In this document: piece by piece, positions 39,107-48,977 of the stretch
How the letters are laid out: each line of letters starts with the position of its first letter
Numbering within the stretch: the first letter of the stretch is position 1
From: Mangrovimonas spongiae
Lineage (GTDB): Bacteria > Bacteroidota > Bacteroidia > Flavobacteriales > Flavobacteriaceae
NCBI RefSeq assembly: GCF_003944795.1
Contig: NZ_RWBG01000001.1
Location: 434,001-498,000 of the forward strand
Direction of reading: 5' to 3'
DNA length: 64,000 nt
Position numbers and translations under genes: made by a program
The notes under the pieces: generated by a model
Seen by the model: the letters and a program-made list of their open reading frames with translations, nothing else
Told to the model about the DNA's origin: nothing
The model's database searches: none

Positions 39107-39673
39107 TTAAAACCGATATACCTGTTTTGGCGTTACGCAGTAATCTAAAGGAATATCGTTTTTAAAGGTATTTTCAATACAATCTTCAGCTTCAAAAAAG
39201 CTTAACCCAATTTTTAAGGTGTTTGGACGACATTTCGATAAAAATTTGTCGTAAAACCCTTTGCCATAACCTACACGATGACCTTGTTTATCAAAAGCTA
39301 ATAGCGGTACAAAAACAACCTCTATTTTAGCGTTGGGTATATCAATACCATCAACAGGTTCGGGGATATTATAATGGTTTTTCTTAATTACAGTAGCATC
39401 TGTTAGTAAAACATGTGTCATTTCAAACGTATTAAAATCACTTTTCGAAATAATAATGTTTTTGTCTTTCCCAGAAAGAATATTCAGAATATAATCGGTA
39501 TTAACTTCACGTTGTTCTGCTATACTTAAAAAAATATGGTAGTAATTATAATCCCAGATATCAAGCTTTAAAAGCTGATTAGCAATATTAAGGCTTAAAT
39601 CGTCTAATTGACTTACAGAAAGTGCTTGTCGTTTTTTTTTGTAGGCTTTTCTAAGTTCAGCTTTACTAGCCAT
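39107..39673 (-). CDS. 5-formyltetrahydrofolate cyclo-ligase
   Basis: 188 residues, the usual size. The N-terminal SKAELRKAYKKKRQALS and the signature VPLLAFDKQGHRVGYGKGFYDKFL (binding ATP and folate) are diagnostic. It converts 5-formyl-THF to 5,10-methenyl-THF using ATP in the cytoplasm. Last gene of the minus-strand protease-rimK-deacylase operon, 6 bp after the deacylase stop, and convergent with lspA with only 1 bp between the stops. Confidence 0.94.
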   Translation of the reverse strand: MASKAELRKAYKKKRQALSVSQLDDLSLNIANQLLKLDIWDYNYYHIFLSIAEQREVNTDYILNILSGKDKNIIISKSDFNTFEMTHVLLTDATVIKKNHYNIPEPVDGIDIPNAKIEVVFVPLLAFDKQGHRVGYGKGFYDKFLSKCRPNTLKIGLSFFEAEDCIENTFKNDIPLDYCVTPKQVYRF

Positions 39674-39679
39674 AAGTTA

Positions 39680-40651
39680 TTATTTAAGCTTAGTTGTAAT
39701 ATGGAATAGCGCATCGCCCTGGTAGACAATTGGCGATTCGTTAACATTAATAATATAGCCCGAATGTGATGCTTTAACAAAGTGATTGAGTTTGCCATAA
39801 GGATCGGTAATATTACCCAAAACATCCCCTTTATTTACTTTAGAACTTATTTTAGCCGAAGGTTTAAACATTCCTGAAAAATTAGCGCGTTGCCAGCGGC
39901 TATTATTTATAAACACTGGACTTATTTTAGGTGTTGTTGTTTTAAATTTTGAGGATAACATATCAAAATGCTTCAAAATACGTTTGGCACCATTAACGCC
40001 AGTATTGGTGACTTGAGCATCAATATGAAAAGATTTCCCGCCCTCATACAACAGTATAGGCTTGCCTAGTTTTGTACAAGCGTTTCTAAACGTTTTTTTT
40101 ATGTTTTTGGAATATAGTACAAAGGGCGCGTTAAATACATGGGCAAAATCGTCTAAGTCAGGTTTATCTTTTATAAGTCTAATTTGTGGGGCATTAAAAC
40201 GCCCTGAACCGCCTGTGTGAAAGTCTAAAATGAAATCGACATCGGGAATAATTTCTTTCATTAGCTTATGGGCGACACGACTCGCTAAAGAGCCTTTGCT
40301 ACTTCCTGGAAAAACACGGTTTAAATCTCTACCATCTGGGAATTGACGTTCTAAATTAACAAAACCAAATACATTAATTACAGGCATACAAATAATGGTG
40401 CCACGTTTAGGCTTATTTATGCCTTTGGCAATAATTTGCCGCACAATTTCAACGCCATTTACTTCATCGCCATGAATGCCCGCTGTAAATAAAACAACAG
40501 GGCCAGGTTTTTTAGATCGCTCAACAATTACGGGTACATCAACACTTGATGAGGTGTGTAAGTTGGCAACACCAAAACTTAGTTCACGACTTTCGCCAAC
40601 ATTTATGTCCTTACCTAATATGGTTATGCTCTTCTTTTGATTGTAGGTCAT
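39680..40651 (-). CDS. Succinylglutamate desuccinylase/aspartoacylase-family metallo-deacylase
   Basis: 323 residues of the M14-like AstE/AspA family. Zinc ligands are visible: His and Glu in [10 protein letters not shown] and His in [21 protein letters not shown] is the substrate-binding block. The C-terminal part ([35 protein letters not shown]) is a lipoyl-like beta domain. It overlaps rimK by 4 bp (ATGA), so it is tightly coupled. Given that context it may hydrolyse a glutamate-linked bond made by RimK, but this is inferred; family members normally act on N-acyl amino acids. Confidence 0.88.
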   Translation of the reverse strand: MTYNQKKSITILGKDINVGESRELSFGVANLHTSSSVDVPVIVERSKKPGPVVLFTAGIHGDEVNGVEIVRQIIAKGINKPKRGTIICMPVINVFGFVNLERQFPDGRDLNRVFPGSSKGSLASRVAHKLMKEIIPDVDFILDFHTGGSGRFNAPQIRLIKDKPDLDDFAHVFNAPFVLYSKNIKKTFRNACTKLGKPILLYEGGKSFHIDAQVTNTGVNGAKRILKHFDMLSSKFKTTTPKISPVFINNSRWQRANFSGMFKPSAKISSKVNKGDVLGNITDPYGKLNHFVKASHSGYIINVNESPIVYQGDALFHITTKLK

Positions 40652-41523
40652 TTATAATTTCTTTCGATAAATGTAATAATTGAGCGAGCAATATTTCGTC
40701 CTGTAGCCGTTTCTATACCTTCTAAGCCAGGTGTCGAGTTAACTTCTAAAAGTAACGGTCCTCGTTCCGATTGTAACATATCAACTCCACAAACGGGAAG
40801 TTTTAAAGCGCGAGAGGCTTTCATGGCAAGCTTTAATTCAGCTTCATCTAATTTTACAATATTGGCCGAACCACCACGATGTAAGTTAGAACGGAACTCA
40901 CCTTCTTTGCCTTGGCGTTTCATGGCGCCAACAACTTGACCATCTACCACTAAAGCACGTAAATCGGCACCTTTGGCTTCTTTAATAAATTCTTGAACAA
41001 TAACTCGTGCTTGCAACCCATTAAAAGCTTCTAAAACAGATTCGGCGGCGTTTTTTGTTTCGGCTAAAACGACACCTAAACCTTGGGTGCCTTCCAAAAG
41101 TTTTATAATTACAGGTGTTCCACCAACCGAGTTAATGACTTCCTCAACATCTCTAGAATAGTTGGTAAATACAGTTTTTGGCATGCCTACACCGGCTTTG
41201 GTAAGGCGTTGTAAGCTTCTTAATTTATCTCGTGACCGCACAATAGAGTCGGAGGTGACGGTAGTAAACACATTCATCATTTCAAATTGTCTTACAACGG
41301 CACAACCATAAAAGGTCACAGAAGCGCCAATACGTGGAATAATAGCATCGACATAATCTAAATAGCGATCTTTGTAATAAATTTTAGGCTGTTCTTTTTC
41401 AATAATGATTTCGCATTTAAGCGGATCGATAACTTCTACGTCATGACCGCGATGAAGCCCTTCTTCAACCAAACGTTGGGTTGAATACAAATTGGTGTTT
41501 CTAGAGAGAATAACAATGTTCAT
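40648..41523 (-). CDS. rimK: RimK-type ATP-grasp ligase (ribosomal protein S6 glutamate ligase)
   Basis: 291 residues from the ATG at 41523 ([22 protein letters not shown]). An upstream in-frame ATG at 41562 would add 13 residues lying inside the preceding gene and is rejected. ATP-grasp features: [36 protein letters not shown] and the Mg-binding [14 protein letters not shown]. RimK adds glutamates to the C-terminus of ribosomal protein S6. The gene starts 1 base after the protease stop and overlaps the deacylase gene by 4 bp. Confidence 0.93.
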   Translation of the reverse strand: MNIVILSRNTNLYSTQRLVEEGLHRGHDVEVIDPLKCEIIIEKEQPKIYYKDRYLDYVDAIIPRIGASVTFYGCAVVRQFEMMNVFTTVTSDSIVRSRDKLRSLQRLTKAGVGMPKTVFTNYSRDVEEVINSVGGTPVIIKLLEGTQGLGVVLAETKNAAESVLEAFNGLQARVIVQEFIKEAKGADLRALVVDGQVVGAMKRQGKEGEFRSNLHRGGSANIVKLDEAELKLAMKASRALKLPVCGVDMLQSERGPLLLEVNSTPGLEGIETATGRNIARSIITFIERNYK

Positions 41524-41524
41524 T

Positions 41525-41944
41525 TTAGCGGGTGTTGTGTGATAAGTTTTGTTTGTTAACATCTACAAGAAACTTCTTGCTTAAAAACTGGCGTCCTATA
41601 AGCACAGGAAATTTCATATCGTCTCGTGTGCTTAAAGTTAAGTTAATTGGATATGTTTTACCAAATATAACCACATCAGTTTTAATTTTAAACCTATTTT
41701 CTTTGTATCCATTACTGCTTTTTACATCGGTTTTAGAGTAATTGGTAAAGGTAACCTCTTCACCACTAAAATTAGGATGGTCTTTGCTGTAAAAAGTGCA
41801 TTTTAAAGTTTTGTTTTCCTCAATGATTTTTGAGCAGTGAATGGCAGATGTATAAGCGCCAGTATCAATTTTAACATCAATATTAAACAATCCTAAGCTA
41901 GGAAAGTCTATGATATCTATACGACCTATAATGGGTTTTTGCAT
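41525..41944 (-). CDS. RimB-like retropepsin-fold protease (ATP-dependent zinc protease family)
   Basis: 139 residues with a single aspartic-protease-type motif [12 protein letters not shown] (Asp27-Thr-Gly) and a second family block [18 protein letters not shown]. This is the family sometimes annotated as RimK/LysX-linked or ATP-dependent zinc protease. In pseudomonads the related RimB acts with RimK on ribosomal S6. It is the first gene of a four-gene minus-strand operon (protease, rimK, deacylase, folate cyclo-ligase), which fits a role in trimming the RimK product. Confidence 0.88.
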   Translation of the reverse strand: MQKPIIGRIDIIDFPSLGLFNIDVKIDTGAYTSAIHCSKIIEENKTLKCTFYSKDHPNFSGEEVTFTNYSKTDVKSSNGYKENRFKIKTDVVIFGKTYPINLTLSTRDDMKFPVLIGRQFLSKKFLVDVNKQNLSHNTR

Positions 41945-42045
41945 GATTGTTTTTCAGTATTAAAAAAGTGGCGAAAAGTAATGAATTTACCAAATTTGAA
42001 GCTATAAAATTTCACTAATTTTTTAGGGCTATGCGTTAAAATAAT

Positions 42046-42053
42046 TACCTTTG
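42046..42053 (+). promoter_or_regulatory. -7 promoter element for uvrC (leaderless arrangement)
   Basis: TACCTTTG ends 5 bases before the uvrC ATG at 42059, so transcription would begin at or within a couple of bases of the start codon. Confidence 0.55.
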
Positions 42054-42058
42054 AAATA

Positions 42059-43852
42059 ATGGGAGAAACATCGCTTGACGTACAATTAAAAACCTTGCCA
42101 AATCAGCCAGGTGTGTATCAGTTTTTTGATTCGAATGATACGATACTTTATGTTGGAAAAGCTAAGAATTTAAAAAAGCGTGTTAGTTCTTATTTTAATA
42201 AGCAACATGATTACGGCAAAACCAAAGTGCTGGTAAAAAAAATTGTTAGCATAAAACATATTGTTGTTGCTACAGAAACAGATGCTTTACTTCTGGAAAA
42301 TAACCTTATTAAAAAATACCAACCACGCTATAATGTGCTACTTAAAGACGATAAGTCTTATCCGTGGATTTGTATAAAAAAAGAACGGTTCCCTAGAGTG
42401 TTTTCCACACGACGTGTTATAAAAGATGGTAGCGAATATTTTGGGCCTTACACGAGTATGAAAACAGTAAATACGCTGTTAGATTTAATTCGAGGATTAT
42501 TTCAACTAAGAACGTGTAATTACGATTTGGCTCAAGAGAAGATAGAAGCCGAGAAATACAAAGTGTGTTTGGAGTATCATTTAGGAAATTGTAAAGGCCC
42601 ATGTGAAGGTTTGGAAACCGAGGTGTCATATCATAATAACATTGCATCAATTCGAGAGATTTTAAAAGGTAATTTTAAAGACTCGCTCTATCAGTTTAAA
42701 GCACAAATGGCACGTTTTGCTGAAGAGATGCAGTTTGAAGAAGCCCAAAAAATAAAGGAAAAGATAGAGGTTTTAGAAAACTATCAAGCTAAATCAACCA
42801 TCGTAAATCCCAAAATTAGTAATGTAGATGTGTTTAGTATAGTAAGCGATGAAAGCTATGGCTATGTTAACTTTTTACAAATATCTTATGGCTCTATAAT
42901 TAGGTCGCATACCTTAGAAATAAAGAAAAAACTTCAAGAACCCGATGAAGCACTTTTGCAATTAGCAATTACCGAATTACGACAACGTTTTAATTCGAAA
43001 TCCAAAGAAATCTTTGTGCCTTTTAAAGTTGATGTTGGTGGCGATGTAAAAGTGACGATTCCAAAACTGGGCGACAAAAAACACATTTTAGATTTATCGT
43101 TAAGAAACGCGAAGTATTACCGTATGGAGCGTTTTAAACAAGTAAAAATAACAGATCCCGATAAGCATGCCAATAGAATTATGGCGCAAATGAAAGCCGA
43201 TTTACGTTTGCATGAAGAACCACGCCATATTGAATGTTTTGATAATTCTAATATTCAAGGGACAAATCCTGTAGCAGCTTGTGTGGTATTTAAAAACGGT
43301 AAACCAAGCAAAAAGGACTACCGCCATTTTAATATAAAAACAGTTGAAGGCCCAGACGATTTTGCTTCCATGGAAGAGGTTGTTTATAGGCGTTACAAAA
43401 GGCTACTTGATGAAGAAAAACCCTTGCCACAATTAATTATTATTGATGGCGGAAAGGGACAGCTCTCTTCAGCGTTAAAAAGCTTAGAAGTGTTACATTT
43501 AAGAGGAAAAATTGCAATCATCGGAATTGCGAAACGTTTGGAAGAATTATTTTACCCCGACGATCCAATTCCCTTATATTTAGATAAAAAAAGTGAAACC
43601 CTAAAAATTATTCAGCAACTTCGTAACGAAGCACACCGTTTTGGTATCGAGCATCATAGAAATAAGCGTAGTAAAAACGCTTTAAACACCGAGCTAGAAA
43701 CCATATCGGGTATTGGCGAAAAAACAGTAGTCGAATTATTAAAAACCTTTAAATCGGCAAAACGTGTTTCCAATGCAAAATTAGACGAGCTAGAAGACGT
43801 TGTAGGCAAACACAAAGCAAATATTATTTATAACTACTACCATAACAAATGA
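42059..43852 (+). CDS. uvrC: Excinuclease ABC subunit C
   Basis: 597 residues, full length. Order: GIY-YIG nuclease domain (PGVYQFFDSNDTILYVGKAKNLKKRV), Cys-containing block (CNYDLAQEKIEAEKYKVCLEYHLGNCKGPC), UVR motif (FAEEMQFEEAQKIKEKIEVLE), RNase H-like endonuclease domain (IECFDNSNIQGTNPVAACVVF, IIDGGKGQL), and C-terminal tandem HhH (LETISGIGEKTVVELL). It makes the two incisions in nucleotide excision repair. Its stop overlaps the patatin gene start by 4 bp. Confidence 0.97.
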   Translation: MGETSLDVQLKTLPNQPGVYQFFDSNDTILYVGKAKNLKKRVSSYFNKQHDYGKTKVLVKKIVSIKHIVVATETDALLLENNLIKKYQPRYNVLLKDDKSYPWICIKKERFPRVFSTRRVIKDGSEYFGPYTSMKTVNTLLDLIRGLFQLRTCNYDLAQEKIEAEKYKVCLEYHLGNCKGPCEGLETEVSYHNNIASIREILKGNFKDSLYQFKAQMARFAEEMQFEEAQKIKEKIEVLENYQAKSTIVNPKISNVDVFSIVSDESYGYVNFLQISYGSIIRSHTLEIKKKLQEPDEALLQLAITELRQRFNSKSKEIFVPFKVDVGGDVKVTIPKLGDKKHILDLSLRNAKYYRMERFKQVKITDPDKHANRIMAQMKADLRLHEEPRHIECFDNSNIQGTNPVAACVVFKNGKPSKKDYRHFNIKTVEGPDDFASMEEVVYRRYKRLLDEEKPLPQLIIIDGGKGQLSSALKSLEVLHLRGKIAIIGIAKRLEELFYPDDPIPLYLDKKSETLKIIQQLRNEAHRFGIEHHRNKRSKNALNTELETISGIGEKTVVELLKTFKSAKRVSNAKLDELEDVVGKHKANIIYNYYHNK

Positions 43853-46074
43853 AAAAACTTTTAGTCGCGTTATTCATATTAACCCATTTGGTGACGTTTT
43901 CTCAAAACGAGCAGCCAAAAAACCAAAAAGTTGGTTTGGTTTTAAGCGGCGGTGGAGCAAAGGGGTTGGCGCATATAGGCGTTTTAAAAGTTATTGACAG
44001 CTTAGGGATAAAAGTAGATTATGTTGCTGGAACAAGTATGGGAGCCATTATTGGTTCTATGTATGCATCGGGCTACTCTGGAAAAGAGATTGATTCTATT
44101 TTTAATAGTGTTGATTTTGATAAAATTATAAACGACGAGTTACCACGAGAAGCCAAAACGTTTTACGAAAGAGACAATTCAGAAAAATATGCCATAACGT
44201 TGCCTTTCGATAAATTTAAGCTCTCTTTACCATCGGCCTTATCTAGAGGTCAAAACATGTTAAGTTTACTTTCTAAGTTAACACTTCATGTAAGTCATAT
44301 AGAACGTTTTGAAGAACTTCCCATTCCGTTTTTCTGTATTGGGACAGATATTGAAACTGGGGAAGCCGTTATTTTAGACCACGGCAGCTTACCTTTAGCA
44401 ATTACAGCAAGTGGTGCCTTTCCATCATTATTTCAACCTGTAAATATAGAAGGCAGACTACTTATTGATGGCGGCGTGGTTAATAATTATCCTATAGAAC
44501 TGTTAAAAGCTAAGGGTATGGATGTTATTATAGGTGTTGATGTTCAGGATGATTTAGCGACAAGAGAAGAGCTAAAATCGGCGCCCGATATTTTACTTCA
44601 AATAAATAATTATCGCACTATAAACGCGATGAAGAAAAAATCGAAATTAACTGATATATATATAAAACCCAATATAGAAGGTTACACTGTTGTCTCTTTT
44701 GATGAAGGGCGGCATATTATAGATAATGGTGAGGTGGCGACCATAAAAAAAATAAACCAATTAAAACAACTCAAGCAAGAACAGGTATCGCCTAGAGAAA
44801 ATAGACCACCTATAAAACCTGTCGATAGTATCACTATAAATGCTATTAATATTCATGGAAATGAAAAGTATTCAAGAGCTTTTGTATTAGGGAAGTTTAA
44901 ATTTCGTCCTGGCGATAAAATAAAGTTTAAAACGTTTTTAGACGGTGTTAATAATTTAGCAGCAACAAATAACTTCGAAAATGTAACCTATAGTTTTCAT
45001 GCAACAGGTAAGGGTAATGAGTATAATGTAGATTTTAATCTTAAAGAAAGTCCTAAAAAAACATTTTTAAAATTTGGCGTTCATTACGACGACCTTTATA
45101 AAAGTGCCGCTTTAGTTAATGTCACGAGGAAACAGTTGTTTTTTGGAAACGACGTAGCTTCAATCGATTTTATTTTTGGCGATAATATAAGATACAATTT
45201 TGAATATTATATTGATAAAGGCTTCTATTGGAGTTTGGGTATAAGGTCGCGTTTTAATAGGTTTAAAGATGAAACACCAAGTGCTAGTGTTTTTCCTGAT
45301 AACAACACTTCTGGAGTTAATAAGCTTGATATGAAATTAAGCGATTTTACCAATCAATTTTATCTGCAAACATTATTTAGAAAAGATTTTTCTTTAACAT
45401 TAGGAGCAGAACACAAAAAACTAAAAGTAAGCACAGAAACTATTTTGTCAAACTCTAACGATAAAGAAACGGTGTTTGAAAATAGCGATTACCTAAGCTT
45501 GTTTGGCGGCTTGAAGTTTGATACGTACGACAACAAGTATTTTCCTAATAAAGGCTTTTACTTTAATGGCGATTTTCATTTGTATCTATATTCTTCAGAT
45601 TATAGTAATTCGTTTTCAGAGTTTTCCATAGCCAAAGCCACAATGGGATATTCGCATAGTTTTTCAAGCAAATTTACAGCCAATTTAACAGCAAAAGGTG
45701 GGTTTAGAATTGGCGAAGATGAAAACCCATATTTAAACTTTACCTTAGGCGGTTATGGTAATAACTTTATAAATAATTTTGAGCCATTCTATGGGTACGA
45801 TTTCTTGTCAATTACAGGAGATAGTTACGTAAATAGTATACTTACATTAGATTACGAGCTTTTTAAAAAGCATCATATCAACATAGCAGCAAACATTGCC
45901 AATGTAGAAGACGATATATTTTCAACAGGAGAATGGTTATCAGCACCAGAATATACAGGTTATGCCTTAGGTTATGCTTTCGAAACTTTTTTAGGACCTA
46001 TCGAGCTTAAGTACACGTGGTCTCCAGAAATAAAAGAAAACCATTTCTTTTTTAATTTAGGATTTTGGTTCTAG
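43849..46074 (+). CDS. Patatin-like phospholipase with C-terminal BamA-type barrel (PlpD-like)
   Basis: 741 residues: signal peptide (MKKLLVALFILTHLVTFSQ), patatin domain (about 27-300) with oxyanion loop GGGAKGLAHIGVL, nucleophile elbow GTSMG and catalytic Asp in DGGVVNNYP, one POTRA-like segment (about 325-400, INAINIHGNEKYSRAFVLGKFKFRPGD), and a 16-strand-type barrel ending in FFFNLGFWF. This is a type Vd autotransporter-like layout: a phospholipase held in or exported through the outer membrane. ATGA overlap with uvrC implies co-transcription, though the functions look unrelated. Confidence 0.92.
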   Translation: MKKLLVALFILTHLVTFSQNEQPKNQKVGLVLSGGGAKGLAHIGVLKVIDSLGIKVDYVAGTSMGAIIGSMYASGYSGKEIDSIFNSVDFDKIINDELPREAKTFYERDNSEKYAITLPFDKFKLSLPSALSRGQNMLSLLSKLTLHVSHIERFEELPIPFFCIGTDIETGEAVILDHGSLPLAITASGAFPSLFQPVNIEGRLLIDGGVVNNYPIELLKAKGMDVIIGVDVQDDLATREELKSAPDILLQINNYRTINAMKKKSKLTDIYIKPNIEGYTVVSFDEGRHIIDNGEVATIKKINQLKQLKQEQVSPRENRPPIKPVDSITINAINIHGNEKYSRAFVLGKFKFRPGDKIKFKTFLDGVNNLAATNNFENVTYSFHATGKGNEYNVDFNLKESPKKTFLKFGVHYDDLYKSAALVNVTRKQLFFGNDVASIDFIFGDNIRYNFEYYIDKGFYWSLGIRSRFNRFKDETPSASVFPDNNTSGVNKLDMKLSDFTNQFYLQTLFRKDFSLTLGAEHKKLKVSTETILSNSNDKETVFENSDYLSLFGGLKFDTYDNKYFPNKGFYFNGDFHLYLYSSDYSNSFSEFSIAKATMGYSHSFSSKFTANLTAKGGFRIGEDENPYLNFTLGGYGNNFINNFEPFYGYDFLSITGDSYVNSILTLDYELFKKHHINIAANIANVEDDIFSTGEWLSAPEYTGYALGYAFETFLGPIELKYTWSPEIKENHFFFNLGFWF

Positions 46075-46272
46075 CTAGTGCAATATTTGAAAATTCAATC
46101 AAAAATTCGCATATTTGAAGGCATGAAACTCTATTGGAAAGACTTATTACTTCACTTACATTTTCTTATCAAGAGAAACCCAGAATAAGTTTCATATTTT
46201 GTATCTTTATACATAGTAGTTTAAAGCAAAATAAACGGTAACTCATTAAGTTTCAAATTAAAATAAAGCAAC
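46075..46272. other. 198-bp gap upstream of hmgA
   Basis: No hairpin with a T-run, tRNA or repeat is seen. It contains a possible micro-ORF at 46123-46188 (21 codons, MKLYWKDLLLHLHFLIKRNPE) without further support, and a weak -7-like TATCTTTA near 46202. Confidence 0.4.
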
Positions 46273-47430
46273 ATGCCTTTTTATCATAAATTAGGGAAAA
46301 TCCCTCATAAACGACACACACAATTTAGAAAACCAGATGGTAGTTTGTATTACGAACAACTATTTGGTACCATTGGGTTCGATGGTATGTCTACCAATAT
46401 GTATCACGAACATAGGCCAACACAAGTTAAAGACATAAAAAAACAATATAGTGTTGCGCCAAAAATTGCCAAGGCCAACCATATACAATCCTATAGATTA
46501 CATGGGTTTAAAATTCCGCAAGTAAACGATTATTTAGAAAGCCGAAAAACGGTGTTAACCAACAGCGATTGTAGTATTATTCTAGCAGCACCAAAACAAT
46601 CAACCAAAGATTATTTTTACAAAAACACCGATGCCGACGAGCTTATTTTTGTACATCGCGGGAGCGGTAAGTTGCGAACACACTTAGGAAACCTCGATTT
46701 TAAATATGGCGATTACTTGCTAATACCGCGAGGAATTATCTATAAAATAGATTTCGATACAGAGGATAATCGATTGTTTATTGTAGAATCCCGTCGCCCA
46801 ATTTATACGCCAAAACGCTATCGCAATTGGTTTGGGCAATTATTGGAGCATTCGCCGTTCTGTGAACGCGATTTACGCCAACCGCAAGAACTAGAAACTC
46901 ATAACGAAACGGGCGACTTTTTAATGAAAGTTAAAAAACAAGACGATATTTTTGAAATGGTTTATGCCACACATCCGTTCGATGTAGTGGGTTACGATGG
47001 GTATAACTATCCATATGCTTTTTCAATTCATGATTTCGAACCTATAACAGGTCGCGTACATCAACCGCCACCAGTACATCAAACTTTCGAGACCGATGCT
47101 TTTGTGGTATGTAGTTTTGTGCCAAGGCTATACGATTATCATCCAGAAGCCATTCCGGCACCATACAATCATAGCAATATTGATAGTGATGAGGTGCTGT
47201 ATTATGTCGATGGCGATTTTATGAGCCGTAACGATATCGATGCAGGACACATTTCATTACATCCAGCGGGAATCCCTCACGGGCCACATCCTGGTGCTAC
47301 CGAAAGAAGTATTGGTAAAGTAAAAACCGATGAATTAGCCGTTATGGTAGATACCTTTAAACCGTTACAAATAACAGAAGACGCATTAACAATAGCCGAC
47401 GAAGATTACTTTAAATCTTGGCTGGAATAA
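46273..47430 (+). CDS. hmgA: Homogentisate 1,2-dioxygenase
   Basis: 385 residues, the shorter bacterial form. The iron-binding region is readable: DEVLYYVDGDFMSRNDIDAGHISLHPAGIPHGPHPGATE (His and Glu ligands), and earlier FVHRGSGKLRTHLGNLDFKYGDYLLIPRG, the cupin strand block. It opens the ring of homogentisate to maleylacetoacetate, a central step in tyrosine and phenylalanine breakdown. hppD, the preceding enzyme of the pathway, lies next downstream. No fumarylacetoacetase or isomerase gene is in the window. Confidence 0.93.
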   Translation: MPFYHKLGKIPHKRHTQFRKPDGSLYYEQLFGTIGFDGMSTNMYHEHRPTQVKDIKKQYSVAPKIAKANHIQSYRLHGFKIPQVNDYLESRKTVLTNSDCSIILAAPKQSTKDYFYKNTDADELIFVHRGSGKLRTHLGNLDFKYGDYLLIPRGIIYKIDFDTEDNRLFIVESRRPIYTPKRYRNWFGQLLEHSPFCERDLRQPQELETHNETGDFLMKVKKQDDIFEMVYATHPFDVVGYDGYNYPYAFSIHDFEPITGRVHQPPPVHQTFETDAFVVCSFVPRLYDYHPEAIPAPYNHSNIDSDEVLYYVDGDFMSRNDIDAGHISLHPAGIPHGPHPGATERSIGKVKTDELAVMVDTFKPLQITEDALTIADEDYFKSWLE

Positions 47431-47441
47431 TATATTAATAA

Positions 47442-47480
47442 GAAGCTAATCCTGCTTTTGGCAGTCGCTTTTTGTTTTTT
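47442..47480 (+). terminator. Imperfect terminator after hmgA
   Basis: AAGC pairs with GCTT and CTGC with GCAG around a TTTTG loop, with an internal bulge, followed by a T-rich tract. Confidence 0.45.
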
Positions 47481-47668
47481 AACTCTGAACTAAAATACAG
47501 AATCTGAAAACAAAAGAGCTCCAACAAACTGCCTCAATCAGGGCTAAAAACCATTAAATAAACTTGAAGATAAAATAGCAGAATTTCAAAAGATGACCAT
47601 GAGTTTTCAAAACAAACTATAAGTCTCATATCTTTTCTCTATTTTCTCTTCTCTCTAAAACATAAAAT

Positions 47669-48829
47669 ATGAGCAAGAATATAGAATCAGTAAACTACGG
47701 ATTAGAAAAAATATTTGAAGGTGCCGAAGACTTCCTTCCGCTTTTAGGAACCGACTACGTCGAGTTTTACGTAGGTAACGCCAAGCAAGCCGCACATTTT
47801 TACAAATCGGCTTTTGGTTTTCAATCTTACGCTTACAAAGGTCTGGAAACAGGCAGTAAAGAAACCGTATCTTATGTGTTAAAACAAGATAAAATACGTT
47901 TGGTGTTAACGACACCTTTAAATTCAAAACACCCCATAAATGACCATATTGTAAAACATGGCGATGGTGTTAAAGTTGTGGCGCTTTGGGTAGAAGATGC
48001 TAGAAGTGCTTACGAAGAAACAACCAAACGTGGTGCCAAATCCTTTATGGAACCAACCGTAGAAAAAGACGAACACGGTGAAGTGGTTCGAGCTGGAATA
48101 TACACTTATGGTGAAACCGTGCATATGTTTGTGGAGCGTAAAAACTATAACGGGCAGTTTATGCCAGGATTTGTAAAATGGGAATCAGAGTATAACCCAG
48201 AACCCGTAGGGCTAAAATTTATAGACCACATGGTTGGTAATGTAGGCTGGGGAGAAATGAATACTTGGGTAAAATGGTACGAAGACGTCATGGGATTTGT
48301 TAATTTCCTATCATTTGACGATAAGCAAATACATACCGAATATTCAGCTTTAATGAGTAAGGTAATGAGTAATGGAAACGGACGTATTAAATTTCCAATA
48401 AATGAGCCAGCCGAAGGTAAAAAACGCTCACAAATTGAAGAATACTTAGATTTTTATGAAGGCCCAGGTGTACAACACATAGCTGTAGCAACAGATGATA
48501 TTATAAAAACAGTAGCTAATTTACGTGCTAGAGGCGTGGAGTTTTTATCACATCCGCCAGAAGCTTACTACCAAGCTGTACCAGGCAGACTAGAAGAGTT
48601 TGATCATGAACTTAGAGAAGACATTGAAAAACTTAAAAATTTAGGTATCATGATAGATGCCGATGAAGAAGGTTATCTATTACAAATTTTCACCAAACCA
48701 GTAGAAGATAGACCAACACTGTTTTTCGAAATTATTCAGCGTATGGGAGCAAGAGGCTTTGGTGCTGGAAACTTTAAAGCACTTTTCGAATCTATTGAAA
48801 GAGAGCAAGAAAAGCGTGGTACGTTATAA
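47669..48829 (+). CDS. hppD: 4-Hydroxyphenylpyruvate dioxygenase
   Basis: 386 residues with two vicinal-oxygen-chelate halves. The iron ligands can be seen: His in IDHMVGNVGWGEM, His in VQHIAVATDDI and Glu in LFFEIIQRMGARGFGAGNFKALF. It turns 4-hydroxyphenylpyruvate into homogentisate, the substrate of the upstream hmgA product. The 238-bp gap to hmgA and the terminator-like structure there suggest a separate transcript. A clear terminator follows. Confidence 0.97.
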   Translation: MSKNIESVNYGLEKIFEGAEDFLPLLGTDYVEFYVGNAKQAAHFYKSAFGFQSYAYKGLETGSKETVSYVLKQDKIRLVLTTPLNSKHPINDHIVKHGDGVKVVALWVEDARSAYEETTKRGAKSFMEPTVEKDEHGEVVRAGIYTYGETVHMFVERKNYNGQFMPGFVKWESEYNPEPVGLKFIDHMVGNVGWGEMNTWVKWYEDVMGFVNFLSFDDKQIHTEYSALMSKVMSNGNGRIKFPINEPAEGKKRSQIEEYLDFYEGPGVQHIAVATDDIIKTVANLRARGVEFLSHPPEAYYQAVPGRLEEFDHELREDIEKLKNLGIMIDADEEGYLLQIFTKPVEDRPTLFFEIIQRMGARGFGAGNFKALFESIEREQEKRGTL

Positions 48830-48852
48830 CATAAAATTAACAAGTATATTAG

Positions 48853-48890
48853 TAAAAACTCCATCGCAATTTTTGATGGAGTTTTTTTGT
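48853..48890 (+). terminator. Intrinsic terminator after hppD
   Basis: AAAACTCCATC (48855-48865) pairs with GATGGAGTTTT (48875-48885) around a 9-base loop, followed by more T. Confidence 0.9.
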
Positions 48891-48977
48891 TTTAATACTT
48901 TTGGAACAGTAATTGTAATTTATAAAATAAAATAGATCACTATTAATAATATTTAGTTACACTTACAACGCAAAATC

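Noticed and set aside
41524-41562. Longer rimK start at 41562
   Set aside because: The additional 13 residues lie inside the upstream protease gene; MNIVILSRN is the usual RimK beginning.
46123-46188. 21-codon micro-ORF (MKLYWKDLLLHLHFLIKRNPE) upstream of hmgA
   Set aside because: No ribosome-binding or conservation evidence; only a weak TATTTG nearby. Not listed as a gene.
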